Source: JAGVSZ01 sp963747775
GTDB taxonomy: Bacteria > Pseudomonadota > Gammaproteobacteria > Burkholderiales > SG8-39
Assembly (NCBI GenBank): GCA_963747775.1
Contig: CAVVGT010000006.1
Location: 186,001 to 250,000, forward strand
DNA length: 64,000 bases
Direction of reading: 5' to 3'
The translations under genes were made by a program, and so were the position numbers. The notes beneath the pieces were generated by a model, which saw only the letters and a list, made by a program, of their open reading frames with translations, made no database searches and was not told where the DNA came from. Position 1 is the stretch's first letter. Each line of letters starts with the position of its first letter. Positions 53,172 through 64,000 of the stretch are shown here, piece after piece.

Positions 53172-54677
53172 TCAACCGTCCCCCGCCGCACTTCCGCCCT
53201 CCCAGCCCTTCGCGCGCTGCACCGCGCGCGACCACGCGGCGAGCCGCCCGGCTGCCGCGTCGCGAGACATCTCCGGCTCGAACGCGCGCTCCTGCTGCCA
53301 CTGCGCAGCGATCGCGTCGCGGCTCTTCCAGACGCCCACTGCGAGCCCGGCGAGATACGCCGCCCCGAGCGCGGTCGTCTCCGCCACGCGTGGACGCACG
53401 ACCGGCACGCCGAGTAGATCCGCCTGGAACTGCATGAGCAGGGCGTTCGCCGTCGCGCCGCCGTCGACGCGCAGCTCGGCGAGCCGCACGCCCGAGTCGC
53501 GCTGCATGGCGACAAGCACCTCGGCCGACTGGAACGCGATCGACTCAAGCGCGGCCCGCGCGAGATGGGCCCCGGTCGTGCCGCGCGTCATCCCGAGCAT
53601 CGCGCCGCGCGCGTACGCATCCCAGTGCGGCGCGCCGAGTCCCGCAAACGCCGGCACGAGGTAGACGCCGCCCGCGTCCGGCACGGACGCAGCGAGCGCC
53701 TCGATCTCGGCGGCGGACGAGATCAGCTTCAGGCCGTCGCGCAGCCACTGCACGACCGCGCCCGCGATGAAGACGCTGCCCTCGAGCGCGAACTCGGCGG
53801 TGCCGGTCGACGCCGCGCACGTCGTGATGAGCCCTCGCGAGGACGCTATCCGCTCCGCGCCGGTGTGCAGCAGCATGAAGCAGCCGGTGCCGTAGGTGTT
53901 CTTGGCCATGCCGGGACCGTGGCACCCCTGCCCGAACAGCGCCGCCTGCTGATCACCCGCGATGCCGGCGATGGGAACGCCCGCGCCCAGGAGGTCGGGC
54001 GACGCGTCGCCGAACACGCCGCTCGACGCGCGCACGTCCGGGAGCAGCGCGCGCGGGATCCGGAACAGCTCGAGCAGCGCGTCGTCCCAGCGCCCGTGCC
54101 CGATGTCGTAGAGCAGCGTGCGCGACGCGTTGGACGGATCGGTGACGTGCAGCCGGCCGCGCGAGAGCTTCCACGCGATCCAGGTGTCGATCGTGCCGAA
54201 CGCGAGCTCGCCGCGCTCGGCGCGCGCGCGCGCGCCCGGGATGGTGTCGAGCAACCAGGCGAGCTTGGTGGCCGAGAAGTACGGGTCGAGCAAGAGCCCG
54301 GTCTTCGCGCGCACCGTTTCGGCGGCGCCGTCCGCCCGCAGCCGGTCGCACGCTTCGGCGGTGCGCCGGTCCTGCCAGACGATCGCGTTGGCGAGCGGCG
54401 CGCCGCTCGCTCGCTCCCAGAGCACCGTGGTCTCGCGCTGGTTGGTGATCCCGATGCCCGCAACGTCGCGGGCGGCGACACGCGCGTTGGCAAGCGCCTC
54501 CTGCGCGACCGCGAGCTGCGTGCGCCAGATCTCCTCCGGATCGTGCTCGACCCAGCCCGGCCGCGGAAAGATCTGGCGGAACTCGCGCTGCGCGACGCCG
54601 CGCACCGCGCCGGACTCGTCGAAGACGATGGCGCGCGAGCTGGTGGTGCCTTGATCGAGGGCGAGGACGACTTTCAT
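53172..54677 (-). CDS. glpK: Glycerol kinase
   Basis: A 501-residue FGGY kinase. ALDQGTTSSRAIVFD, GWVEHDPEEIW, GITNQRETTVLWE, the glycerol-site VWQDRRTAE, GTIDTWIAWKLSRG, AGIAGDQQAALFGQGC and RVDGGATANALLMQFQADLL identify GlpK. The ATG at 54677 follows the family start exactly. glpD and glpF are not adjacent. A UgpB-like receptor at 4-5.3 kb could supply glycerol-3-phosphate to the same node. Confidence 0.95.
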   Translation of the reverse strand: MKVVLALDQGTTSSRAIVFDESGAVRGVAQREFRQIFPRPGWVEHDPEEIWRTQLAVAQEALANARVAARDVAGIGITNQRETTVLWERASGAPLANAIVWQDRRTAEACDRLRADGAAETVRAKTGLLLDPYFSATKLAWLLDTIPGARARAERGELAFGTIDTWIAWKLSRGRLHVTDPSNASRTLLYDIGHGRWDDALLELFRIPRALLPDVRASSGVFGDASPDLLGAGVPIAGIAGDQQAALFGQGCHGPGMAKNTYGTGCFMLLHTGAERIASSRGLITTCAASTGTAEFALEGSVFIAGAVVQWLRDGLKLISSAAEIEALAASVPDAGGVYLVPAFAGLGAPHWDAYARGAMLGMTRGTTGAHLARAALESIAFQSAEVLVAMQRDSGVRLAELRVDGGATANALLMQFQADLLGVPVVRPRVAETTALGAAYLAGLAVGVWKSRDAIAAQWQQERAFEPEMSRDAAAGRLAAWSRAVQRAKGWEGGSAAGDG

Positions 54678-54788
54678 CCGGAGCGGGATACGGGATGCGG
54701 GGAGGCGGAAAACGAGAAGGGTAAAGCATCGCGCGCCGCCACAGCGTTCGCTGCTAGAATCGCCGCACCGCAACATCGCGTCCTTTCC

Positions 54789-55346
54789 ATGCCGCTTCCC
54801 GTCCCGACCGTCGCGCGCTCGCTCACGCACACCCGCAGGCTCCGCTTCGAGGCGTACAAGCGCGCGGACGGGCTCTGGGACATCGAGGCGCATCTCACCG
54901 ACGTCAAACCGTTCGACTACCAGCTCTCGAGCGGTGTCCGTCCGGCGGGCACGCCGGTGCACGACATGTGGATCCGGATCACCATCCGCCGCGACTTCGA
55001 GATCGTCGACGCGCTCGCGCTGACCGAGGCGATGCCCTATGCGCCGCAGTGCGCGGGGGCAACGCCCGATTACCGCAAGCTCGTCGGCCTGAACCTCGGC
55101 CGCGGGTTCCGCAAGGCGGTGCAGCAGCGCTTTCACGACCTGGCCGGCTGCCGCCACATCAACGAGGCGCTCTGGCAGTTTCCGACCGCCGCGATCCAGA
55201 CGATGGCCGGCGAGAAGGTCGACAACCAGGACGACGGCACCAAGCCGTTCCAGCTCGACCGCTGCCGCGCGCTCGACACGCACGGCGAAGCGGTGCGGCA
55301 GTTCTATCCGAAGTGGTATCGGGCCGCCAAGACCGGCACGGAATAG
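54789..55346 (+). CDS. DUF2889 domain-containing protein
   Basis: A 185-residue conserved cytoplasmic protein of unknown function. The N-terminal region HTRRLRFEAYKRADGLWDIEAHLTD and VHDMWIRITIRRDFEIVDA are typical of DUF2889. Cys residues in YAPQCAGATPDY, LAGCRHIN and DRCRALDTH may bind a metal. It is divergent from glpK with about 110 bases between. Confidence 0.82.
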   Translation: MPLPVPTVARSLTHTRRLRFEAYKRADGLWDIEAHLTDVKPFDYQLSSGVRPAGTPVHDMWIRITIRRDFEIVDALALTEAMPYAPQCAGATPDYRKLVGLNLGRGFRKAVQQRFHDLAGCRHINEALWQFPTAAIQTMAGEKVDNQDDGTKPFQLDRCRALDTHGEAVRQFYPKWYRAAKTGTE

Positions 55347-55439
55347 CTGGCGCCCGCGGTTGAGCGCGGATCAATGCGCAGCGCGCCGCGGGCGCGCGAG
55401 ACTCTAACGCAACACCGCGCGCAACTCAGAGGAGGTTCG

Positions 55440-56610
<1,171 letters not shown>

Positions 56611-56612
56611 TC

Positions 56613-57494
<882 letters not shown>

Positions 57495-57498
<4 letters not shown>

Positions 57499-58391
57499 GC
57501 GGCTTTCCGCGCCGTCGCTTCCTCGTCGCCGGCAGCGCGCTCGCGCTCACGGCGTGCGCCGGCCCGGGCGGGGTCGACCCGTTCGCGCCCAAGCGGGCGA
57601 GCGGCTACGTCGACGTGGAGAACGGCCGGCTCTACTACGAGACGGCCGGATCGGGAACCCCGGTCGTCTTCCTGCACGCGTTCGCGCTGGACACGCGCAT
57701 GTGGGACGATCAGTTCGAGGCGCTCGCGCGCGAATTCCACGTCGTTCGCTACGACTTGCGCGGCTTCGGGCGGTCCACCGCGCCGCAGCCGGGACGGCCG
57801 TACTCGCACGCCGACGACCTCGCGGTGCTGCTCACCAAGCTCGACGCGCACCGGCCTCACGTGGTCGGCGCTGCGATGGGCGGCCGCTGCGCGCTCGACT
57901 TCGCGGTCACGCAGCCCGATGCCATGCGCTCGGTCGTCGTCGTCGACACCGTGATCGGCGGCTGGCCGTGGTCGCGGGCCTTCGTGGAAGCCTACGCACC
58001 GGTTCTCCAGGCCGGGCGGCGCGGCGACATCGCGGCCGCAAAGGCGGCCTGGCTCGCGCTGCCGCTGTTCGCGTCGGCGCGCGCGAACAAGCAGGTCGAT
58101 GCGCGGTTCAGTCGGATGGTCGAGGACTATTCGGGCTGGCACTTCGTGAACGCCGACCCGGAGCGCCGGCTGGCGCCGCCGACGCTGTCCCAGCTCGGGA
58201 AGATCCGCGCGCCGACGCTTGCGATGGTCGGCGACAACGATCTGCCCGAGTTTCACCGCATGGCCGAGAGCGTCGAGCGACAGGTCGCGAATGCGCACCG
58301 CCTCAGCGTTCCGGCGGCCGGCCACTTGGCCAGTATGGAATCTCCCGAGTTTGTGACGAAGGCATTGCGCGCCTTCTTCGCGCGCGCGTAG
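57495..58391 (+). CDS. Alpha/beta hydrolase with Tat/lipoprotein-type signal
   Basis: A 298-residue hydrolase. The N terminus PRRRFLVAGSALALTACAG combines an RR motif and a lipobox-like LTAC, so export and lipidation are likely. The hydrolase domain has VVFLHAFALDTRMW, DLRGFGRSTAP, AAMGGRCALDFA (at the nucleophile elbow; note AMGGR with Gly-rich AxMGG rather than GxSxG), an Asp region GDNDLPEFHRM and a C-terminal His in AAGHLASMESP. The usual Ser of GxSxG appears to be Met here, so catalysis is doubtful. The GTG overlaps the sucD stop (GTGA). Confidence 0.75.
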
Positions 58392-58513
58392 CGCCGGACA
58401 CGCCCCGCGGCGCAGCATCCGGTGCGGCCGCCCAGCTTGACCGTCGTCAATGGCGCGCCCCGCGCGCGCGCGGGATACTCCGGCGAGAACGCATCGAGCG
58501 AGGATCGACGGCG

Positions 58514-60280
58514 ATGAATGACGGGGTGGGAGCGGCGACGCCCGCGCGCAGATCCAAGGTGCTTGCGACGCTGAAGGGGCGCCAGCCGGAGCCGCAGGCG
58601 CGCGCGGAGGTGCGTCAGCTGCTCGGCGACGCGCCGCGACGGCGCGACCTGCTGATCGAGTTCCTGCACCGGATCCAGGACCGCTACGGCGCGCTCTCCG
58701 ACGGGCATCTCGTCGCGCTCGCGGCCGAGATGGGGCTCGCGATGACCGAGGTCTACGAGGTCGCGACGTTCTATCACCACTTCGACGTGGTGAAGGACGG
58801 CGCCGCCGCGCCGCCGGCAGTGACCGTGCGCGTGTGCGATTCCCTGTCGTGCGAGCTGGCGGGCGCCAAAGCGCTGCTCGAGAAGCTCCCGAAGCTTCTC
58901 GGCAAAGACGTGCGCGTGCTGCACGCGCCGTGCATCGGGCGCTGCGAGCAGGCGCCGGCCGCCACGGTGCACCAGCATCCGGTGCCCAATGCCTCGGTCG
59001 AAAAGATCCAGGCCCTGGTGAAGGCACGCGACCTTTCCCACCCGACCGCGCTCGACCGCGCGACGTTCGCGCCGGAGAGCTTCGTCGAGCCGCTCGACAC
59101 GCCCGGGCCGGGCTCGACCGTGAGCCCGGCCTACGTCGGCTACGACACGTATCGCAAGGCCGGCGGGTACCGCCTGATCGCCGACTGTCTCGCCGGCGCG
59201 CACGACGCGGAGGCGCTCATCCAGAAGATGGAGCACTCGGGGCTGCGCGGTCTCGGCGGCGCCGGGTTCCCGACCGGGCGCAAGTGGCGTATCGTCCGCG
59301 CCGAAGCGCAGCCGAAGGTCGCGGCGCTCAACATCGACGAGGGCGAACCCGGCACGTTCAAGGACCGCGTCTATCTCGAGCGCGATCCGCACCGGTTTCT
59401 CGAGGGCATGCTGATCGCTGCGTGGGTGGCGCAGGCGGGTGCCTGCTACATCTATCTGCGCGACGAGTACCACGGTTGCCGGGCCATCCTCGAACGGGAA
59501 CTCGCGCGGCTCAAGGCCGATCCGCCCTGCGCGCTGCCGGTCATCGAGCTGCGCCGCGGTGCCGGCGCGTACATCTGCGGCGAAGAGTCGGCGATGATCG
59601 AGTCGATCGAGGGCAAGCGTGGCATGCCACGCCTGCGCCCGCCGTACGTCGCCCAGGTGGGCCTCTTCGGCTACCCGACGCTCGAGCACAACTTTGAGAC
59701 CGTCTACTGGGTGCGCGACATCCTCGAGAAGGGCCCGGAGTGGTTCGCGGGGTTCGGCCGCAACGGCCGCAAGGGATTGCGCTCCTTCTCCGTGTCGGGC
59801 CGGGTGAAGAAGCCCGGGATGCATCTCGCCCCGGCCGGGATCACCGTGCGCGAGCTGATCGACGAGTACTGCGGCGGCATGCTGGACGGGCATCGCTTCT
59901 ACGCGTACCTGCCGGGGGGCGCATCGGGCGGCATCCTGCCGGCCTCGATGGCGGATATCCCCCTCGACTTCGACACCCTCAACAAGCACGGCTGCTTCAT
60001 CGGCTCGGCGGCGGTGGTGATCCTGTCCGACCGGGACCGCGCGAGCGATGCGGCGCGCAACCTGCTCGCGTTCTTCAAGGAGGAGTCCTGCGGGCAGTGC
60101 ACGCCCTGCCGCGTGGGGACGGCGAAGGCGCTCGCGTTGATGCAGCCGCCGCAGTGGGACGCGCCGCTCCTCAAGGAGCTGTCGCAGGCGATGATGGACG
60201 CGTCGATCTGCGGACTGGGGCAGGCGGCGCCGAACCCGATCCAGTGCGTGATGAAGTATTTCGGTCACGAGCTCTCGTGA
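58514..60280 (+). CDS. NAD-dependent formate dehydrogenase, fused gamma (NuoE-like) and beta (NuoF-like) subunits
   Basis: A 588-residue fusion. Residues about 1-180 are NuoE/FdsG-like: MTEVYEVATFYHHFDVV, then the [2Fe-2S] ligands in CDSLSCELAGA and HAPCIGRCEQAPAA. Residues about 200-588 are NuoF/FdsB-like: LRGLGGAGFPTGRKW (FMN/NAD), NIDEGEPGTFKDR, YICGEESAMIESIEGKRG and the [4Fe-4S] site SCGQCTPCRVGT. It passes electrons from the molybdenum subunit to NAD+. The ATG at 58514 is chosen because upstream codons have no family match. It is followed 20 bases later by the alpha subunit. Confidence 0.88.
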   Translation: MNDGVGAATPARRSKVLATLKGRQPEPQARAEVRQLLGDAPRRRDLLIEFLHRIQDRYGALSDGHLVALAAEMGLAMTEVYEVATFYHHFDVVKDGAAAPPAVTVRVCDSLSCELAGAKALLEKLPKLLGKDVRVLHAPCIGRCEQAPAATVHQHPVPNASVEKIQALVKARDLSHPTALDRATFAPESFVEPLDTPGPGSTVSPAYVGYDTYRKAGGYRLIADCLAGAHDAEALIQKMEHSGLRGLGGAGFPTGRKWRIVRAEAQPKVAALNIDEGEPGTFKDRVYLERDPHRFLEGMLIAAWVAQAGACYIYLRDEYHGCRAILERELARLKADPPCALPVIELRRGAGAYICGEESAMIESIEGKRGMPRLRPPYVAQVGLFGYPTLEHNFETVYWVRDILEKGPEWFAGFGRNGRKGLRSFSVSGRVKKPGMHLAPAGITVRELIDEYCGGMLDGHRFYAYLPGGASGGILPASMADIPLDFDTLNKHGCFIGSAAVVILSDRDRASDAARNLLAFFKEESCGQCTPCRVGTAKALALMQPPQWDAPLLKELSQAMMDASICGLGQAAPNPIQCVMKYFGHELS

Positions 60281-60299
60281 CCGGGGCAAGGAGCAACCG

Positions 60300-63158
60300 A
60301 TGGACCGCGTGAGCACCGCCCAGGCCGCCACCATGCCGGTCGAATTCAAGCTGAACGGCCGCACCGTCGTCGGCCGCGCCGACGAGACGATCATCGAGAC
60401 GGCCCGGAGCAACGGCGTGGAGATCCCCCATCTCTGCTACAAGCCCGGGCTGCGCCCCGACGGCAACTGCCGGGCCTGCGTGGTGGAAATCAAGGGCGAG
60501 CGCGTGCTCGCGCCGTCCTGTTGCCGTTATCCGCAGGACGGGATGGAAGTCACCACCGACAGCGTGCGTGCGGTGGCGTCGCAGAAGATGGTGCTCGAGC
60601 TGCTGCTCGCGGACATGCCGGAGGCGCGGCCGGCGGGGGAAGGGAAGGGGACCCCCGCTTCGTCACCGTACACCACGGAGAACGAGCTCGACCAGTGGGC
60701 GCGCAAGCTCGACGTGGGGCTGCCGCGCTTCCCCGCGCGGCATCAGCCGCGCGCGGACGTCTCGCATCCGGCCATCGCGGTCAACCTCGACGCCTGCATT
60801 CAGTGCACGCGCTGCGTGCGCGCCTGCCGCGAGGAGCAGGTGAACGACGTGATCGGCTACGCGTTCCGTGGCGAGCACTCGAAAATCGTGTTCGATCTCG
60901 ACGACCCGATGGGCGCGTCCACCTGCGTCGCGTGCGGCGAGTGCGTCCAGGCCTGTCCGACCGGCGCGCTGATGCCCGCGCGGGGCGCCGGACTCGCCGC
61001 GGCAGACCGGATGGTGGACTCGGTCTGCCCCTACTGCGGCGTCGGCTGCCTGCTCACCTACCACGTCAAGGACAACCGCATCGTGCAGGTGCAGGGCCGC
61101 GACGGCCCGTCGAACCACGGCCGGTTGTGCGTGAAGGGCCGCTATGGCTTCGACTACGTCGCGCACCGGCATCGCCTCACGACGCCGCTGGTGCGCAAGA
61201 CCGGGGTGCCGAAGTCGAAGGGCTTCGTCGTCGATCCGGACAACTGGCGCGACGCGTTCCGCGAGGCGACCTGGGAGGAGGCGCTCGAGCTCGCGGCCGG
61301 AGGCTTGCGCGAGATCCGCGACCGGCACGGCAAGAAAGCGCTCGCGGGCTTCGGCTCGGCGAAGGGCTCGAACGAGGAGGCGTACCTCTTCCAGAAGCTG
61401 GTGCGCACCGGCTTCGGCTCGAACAACGTCGACCACTGTACGCGCCTCTGCCACGCCTCCAGCGTCGCGGCGCTGATGGAAGGCATCAACTCCGGGGCCG
61501 TATCGAACCAGGTGAGCGACGTGCGCCACGCGGAGGTCGTGCTGGTGATCGGCGCGAATCCGACCGTCAACCACCCGGTCGCCGCGACGTGGATCAAGAA
61601 CGCGGCGAAGCGCGGCGTCAAGCTGATCGTCGCCGATCCGCGCCGCACCGAGCTCGCGCGGCACGCGACGCACGTCCTGCAGTTCAACGCGGACACCGAC
61701 GTGGCGCTGCTGAACGCGCTGATGTACACGATCGTCGACGAGGGGCTCGTCAACGAGACCTTCATCCGCGACCGCACCAGCGGCTACGAGGCGCTGCGCG
61801 AGAACGTGAAGAAGTACGCGCCCGAGGCGATGGCGCCGATCTGCGGGATTCCCGCGCCGACCATCCGCACGGTCGCGCGCCTGTACGCGACCTCTAGGGC
61901 GTCGATGATCCTGTGGGGCATGGGGATTTCGCAGCACGTGCACGGGACCGACAACGCGCGCTGCCTGATCGCGCTCGCGATGATGACCGGGCAGATCGGG
62001 CGGCCGGGCACGGGACTGCATCCGCTGCGCGGCCAGAACAATGTGCAGGGCGCCTCGGACTCGGGCCTGATCCCGATGGTGTTTCCGGACTACCAGCGCG
62101 TGGACAACCCGGAGGCGCGGAAGCGCTTCGAGAAGTTCTGGGGCGCCGAGCTCGACCCGAAGCCCGGGCTCACGGTGGTCGAGATCATGAACGCCGCGAA
62201 GCAGGGCGAAATCCGCGGCATGTACGTCATGGGCGAGAACCCCGCGATGTCGGACCCGGACGTCGACCACGCCCGCGAGGCGATGGCCGCCCTCGACCAT
62301 CTCGTGGTGCAGGATCTCTTCCTGACCGAGACCGCGTACCTCGCGGACGTGATTCTGCCGGCGACCGCCTGGCCCGAGAAGGCCGGCACCGTGTCGAACA
62401 CCGATCGCATGGTCCAGCTCGGGCGCAAGGCGATCGAGCCGCCGGGCGACGCGCGGGAGGACCTCTGGATCATCAACGAGATCGCGCGCCGCATCGGGCT
62501 CGACTGGCATTACGCGCATCCGCGAGAAGTGTTCAACGAGATGCGCGGCTGCATGGATTCGATCGCCGGCATCACCTGGGAGCGCCTCGAGCGCGACTCG
62601 TCGGTCACCTATCCGTGCGAGAAGGAGGGCGACCCGGGCACGCCGGTGATCTTCACGACGCACTTCCCGACTGCGACCGGGCGCGGCAAATTCGTGCCGG
62701 CGGACATCATTCCCGCGGCGGAGCGGCCCGATCGCGACTATCCGGTCGTGCTGATCACCGGTCGACAGCTCGAGCACTGGCACACCGGCGCGATGACGCG
62801 CCGCGCGGGCGTGCTCGACGCGATCGAGCCCGAGCCGGTGGCGAGCCTCCATCCGCTCGACCTCGCCGCGCTGAAGGCGAAGCCCGGCGACGTGATCACC
62901 GTCGAGTCCCGCCGTGGCGCGATATCGCTTTACGCCCGCGCCGACGAGGGCACGCCGGCCGGCGCGGTGTTCATCCCGTTCTGCTACTACGAGGCCGCGG
63001 CCAACGTCCTCACCAATCCGGCGCTCGACCCGTTCGGCAAGATTCCCGAGTTCAAGTACTGCGCGGTGCGCGTGACCAAGGGCGGCGCGGCGCCGCAGCG
63101 GCTGAGCTTCGGCGGCGGGCAGGCGCCGCTTCCGCGGCCGGAGAAGGCGCGCGCCTGA
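60300..63158 (+). CDS. fdsA: Formate dehydrogenase alpha subunit (molybdopterin, FdsA type)
   Basis: A 952-residue molybdopterin oxidoreductase. N-terminal [2Fe-2S] domain (CYKPGLRPDGNCRACVVEIK), two [4Fe-4S] sites (CIQCTRCVRACREEQ, CVACGECVQACPTGA), a further cluster at SVCPYCGVGCLLTYHV with GRLCVKGRYG, then the catalytic domain. The Mo ligand is Cys in DHCTRLCHASSVAAL (not Sec). FQKLVRTGFGSNNVDH and MGENPAMSDPDVDHAREAM are typical. With the fused subunit upstream it forms soluble NAD-linked formate dehydrogenase. Maturation genes (fdhD, fdsC) are not seen before the window end. Confidence 0.9.
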   Translation: MDRVSTAQAATMPVEFKLNGRTVVGRADETIIETARSNGVEIPHLCYKPGLRPDGNCRACVVEIKGERVLAPSCCRYPQDGMEVTTDSVRAVASQKMVLELLLADMPEARPAGEGKGTPASSPYTTENELDQWARKLDVGLPRFPARHQPRADVSHPAIAVNLDACIQCTRCVRACREEQVNDVIGYAFRGEHSKIVFDLDDPMGASTCVACGECVQACPTGALMPARGAGLAAADRMVDSVCPYCGVGCLLTYHVKDNRIVQVQGRDGPSNHGRLCVKGRYGFDYVAHRHRLTTPLVRKTGVPKSKGFVVDPDNWRDAFREATWEEALELAAGGLREIRDRHGKKALAGFGSAKGSNEEAYLFQKLVRTGFGSNNVDHCTRLCHASSVAALMEGINSGAVSNQVSDVRHAEVVLVIGANPTVNHPVAATWIKNAAKRGVKLIVADPRRTELARHATHVLQFNADTDVALLNALMYTIVDEGLVNETFIRDRTSGYEALRENVKKYAPEAMAPICGIPAPTIRTVARLYATSRASMILWGMGISQHVHGTDNARCLIALAMMTGQIGRPGTGLHPLRGQNNVQGASDSGLIPMVFPDYQRVDNPEARKRFEKFWGAELDPKPGLTVVEIMNAAKQGEIRGMYVMGENPAMSDPDVDHAREAMAALDHLVVQDLFLTETAYLADVILPATAWPEKAGTVSNTDRMVQLGRKAIEPPGDAREDLWIINEIARRIGLDWHYAHPREVFNEMRGCMDSIAGITWERLERDSSVTYPCEKEGDPGTPVIFTTHFPTATGRGKFVPADIIPAAERPDRDYPVVLITGRQLEHWHTGAMTRRAGVLDAIEPEPVASLHPLDLAALKAKPGDVITVESRRGAISLYARADEGTPAGAVFIPFCYYEAAANVLTNPALDPFGKIPEFKYCAVRVTKGGAAPQRLSFGGGQAPLPRPEKARA

Positions 63159-63223
63159 GCGATCGCGCGTTGGGACACACAAGCTGACGGCGCGGCAGGC
63201 AGGGCGGGTAAACTCGCCCTGTC

Positions 63224-64000
63224 GTGCCGTCCACCGCCCCCCTCGATTCCGAACTCGTCGCGTCACTTCAGCGCATGGGCCTCGTGGACTCGCGCGCCTC
63301 CTGCACGCTCGTCCCGCTCACCGGCGGCGTCTCGTCGGACATCTTTCGCGTCGATGTCGAGGGCCGGAGCTTCTGCGTCAAGCGCGCGCTCGCGAAGCTC
63401 AAGGTGGCCGCCGACTGGCGCGCGCCAATCGAGCGCAACCACAGCGAGGCGGAGTGGCTCCGCGTCGCCGCCGAGCTCGCCCCTGACGCGGTGCCCCGGC
63501 TGATCGCGGAGGACGCGGAGGCCGGACTCTTCGCGATGCAGTGGCTCGCGCCCGACGCGCATCCGGTCTGGAAGGCACAGCTCCGCGACGGCACGATCGA
63601 GCCGGCGGTCGCGATCGAGGTCGGGCGGCGCATCGTGCGCGTGCACGCGGCGACCGCGGGCCGCCGCGACATCGCCGCGCGCTTCGCGACCGACCGCATC
63701 TTCGAGCCGATCCGGCTGGAGCCCTACCTGCTTGCGACCGCCGAGCGCCATCCCGACGTCGCGCCGGCGCTGCGCGCGATCGCCGAGGCCACCGCGCGCA
63801 CGAAGCTGGCGCTCGTGCACGGCGACGTGAGCCCGAAGAACATCCTCGTCGGGCCGCGCGGTCCGGTGTTCCTCGACGCCGAGTGCGCCTGGTACGGCGA
63901 CCCGGCGTTCGACCTGGCGTTCTGCCTCAACCACCTGCTGCTCAAGTGCCTGTGGCAGCCGCAGTGGCGCGCGCGCTATCTCGGCGCATTCCGCGCGCAT
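63224..64000 (+). CDS. Aminoglycoside-phosphotransferase-fold kinase (3' partial)
   Basis: An open frame from the GTG at 63224 to the right edge without a stop. About 259 residues fit the APH/choline-kinase fold: TGGVSSDIFRVDVEGRSFCVK (P-loop and Lys), LVHGDVSPKNILVGPRGPV (catalytic Asp and Asn) and FLDAECAWYGDPAFDLAF (metal Asp and substrate Glu). The substrate is unknown; small-molecule kinases outnumber resistance enzymes in this family. It begins 65 bases after the formate dehydrogenase gene and could be in the same transcript. Confidence 0.85.
   Translation, partial: MPSTAPLDSELVASLQRMGLVDSRASCTLVPLTGGVSSDIFRVDVEGRSFCVKRALAKLKVAADWRAPIERNHSEAEWLRVAAELAPDAVPRLIAEDAEAGLFAMQWLAPDAHPVWKAQLRDGTIEPAVAIEVGRRIVRVHAATAGRRDIAARFATDRIFEPIRLEPYLLATAERHPDVAPALRAIAEATARTKLALVHGDVSPKNILVGPRGPVFLDAECAWYGDPAFDLAFCLNHLLLKCLWQPQWRARYLGAFRAH

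Noticed and set aside
63263..64000. Minus-strand gene at the right edge
   Set aside because: The plus strand encodes a clear phosphotransferase fold (HGDVSPKN, DAECAWYGDPAFDL) over the same bases.

Overview
The window is about 64 kb of very GC-rich, tightly packed bacterial chromosome. Gene content and order point to a betaproteobacterium close to Burkholderiales: the rsmI/lpoA/yraN/gmhA(diaA)/BON-lipoprotein neighbourhood, the waaF/zinc-finger/ilvE run, glnE next to a YhdP-family AsmA-like protein, coaX-birA-SPOR, and a hemP-tonB-exbB-exbD receptor operon. There are no phage, integrase, transposase or CRISPR signals. Many neighbouring genes overlap by 4 bases (ATGA, GTGA or TTGA), which indicates translationally coupled operons. 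This is mostly core-genome sequence.

Layout. 0-3.5 kb: amidase end, CbiX-like chelatase, NTF2-like protein, YheT-type hydrolase and a phosphomannomutase/phosphoglucomutase with a broken frame. 3.5-7.5 kb: a DUF4442 thioesterase, an orphan UgpB-like binding protein, and a 3-oxo-tetronate kinase/decarboxylase pair (otnK-otnC) preceded by a partial duplication of its own start. 7.5-15.8 kb: an iron island. A leftward operon hemP-tonB-exbB-exbD-TonB receptor-piuC-PepSY protein faces rightward bfd, an FTR1-type iron permease and bacterioferritin, with Fur-box-like sequences in the divergent gap. 15.8-20.3 kb: M81 (MlrC-like) peptidase, coaX, birA, SPOR protein and a GNAT acetyltransferase. 20.3-26.8 kb: rfaE2, a ferritin-like diiron protein, glutathione peroxidase and a three-gene AfuA/FbpB/FbpC-type ABC importer. 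All of these except glutathione peroxidase are riddled with single-base indels.

27-33 kb: envelope genes (BON lipoprotein, gmhA, exported HIRAN protein, yraN, lpoA), divergent rsmI, then pyrC and DUF3025. 33.4-45.6 kb: DUF1269 protein, RNase P RNA, waaF, zinc-finger protein, ilvE, Ldh-family dehydrogenase, glnE, YhdP-like protein and a nitrilase-family amidase. 45.7-55.3 kb: tldD, a secreted unknown, a PQQ-type dehydrogenase coupled to a di-haem cytochrome c, a small 8-cysteine protein, an EF-G2 paralogue, a tartrate/isopropylmalate-type dehydrogenase, glpK and DUF2889. 55.4-64 kb: sucC, sucD, a lipoprotein-like hydrolase, an NAD-dependent formate dehydrogenase (fused FdsG-FdsB, then FdsA) and a phosphotransferase cut by the window end.

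Points for caution. Many broken frames (manB, rfaE2, the diiron protein, the ABC importer, waaF, sucC, sucD, the M81 peptidase, probably hemP) keep conserved protein sequence on both sides of each break. I read them as sequence errors rather than decay. I found no convincing wholly new system. The observations most worth following up are the inverted/direct duplication upstream of otnK, the 117-bp tandem intergenic repeat beside an exported HIRAN protein, and the divergent Fur-type iron module.
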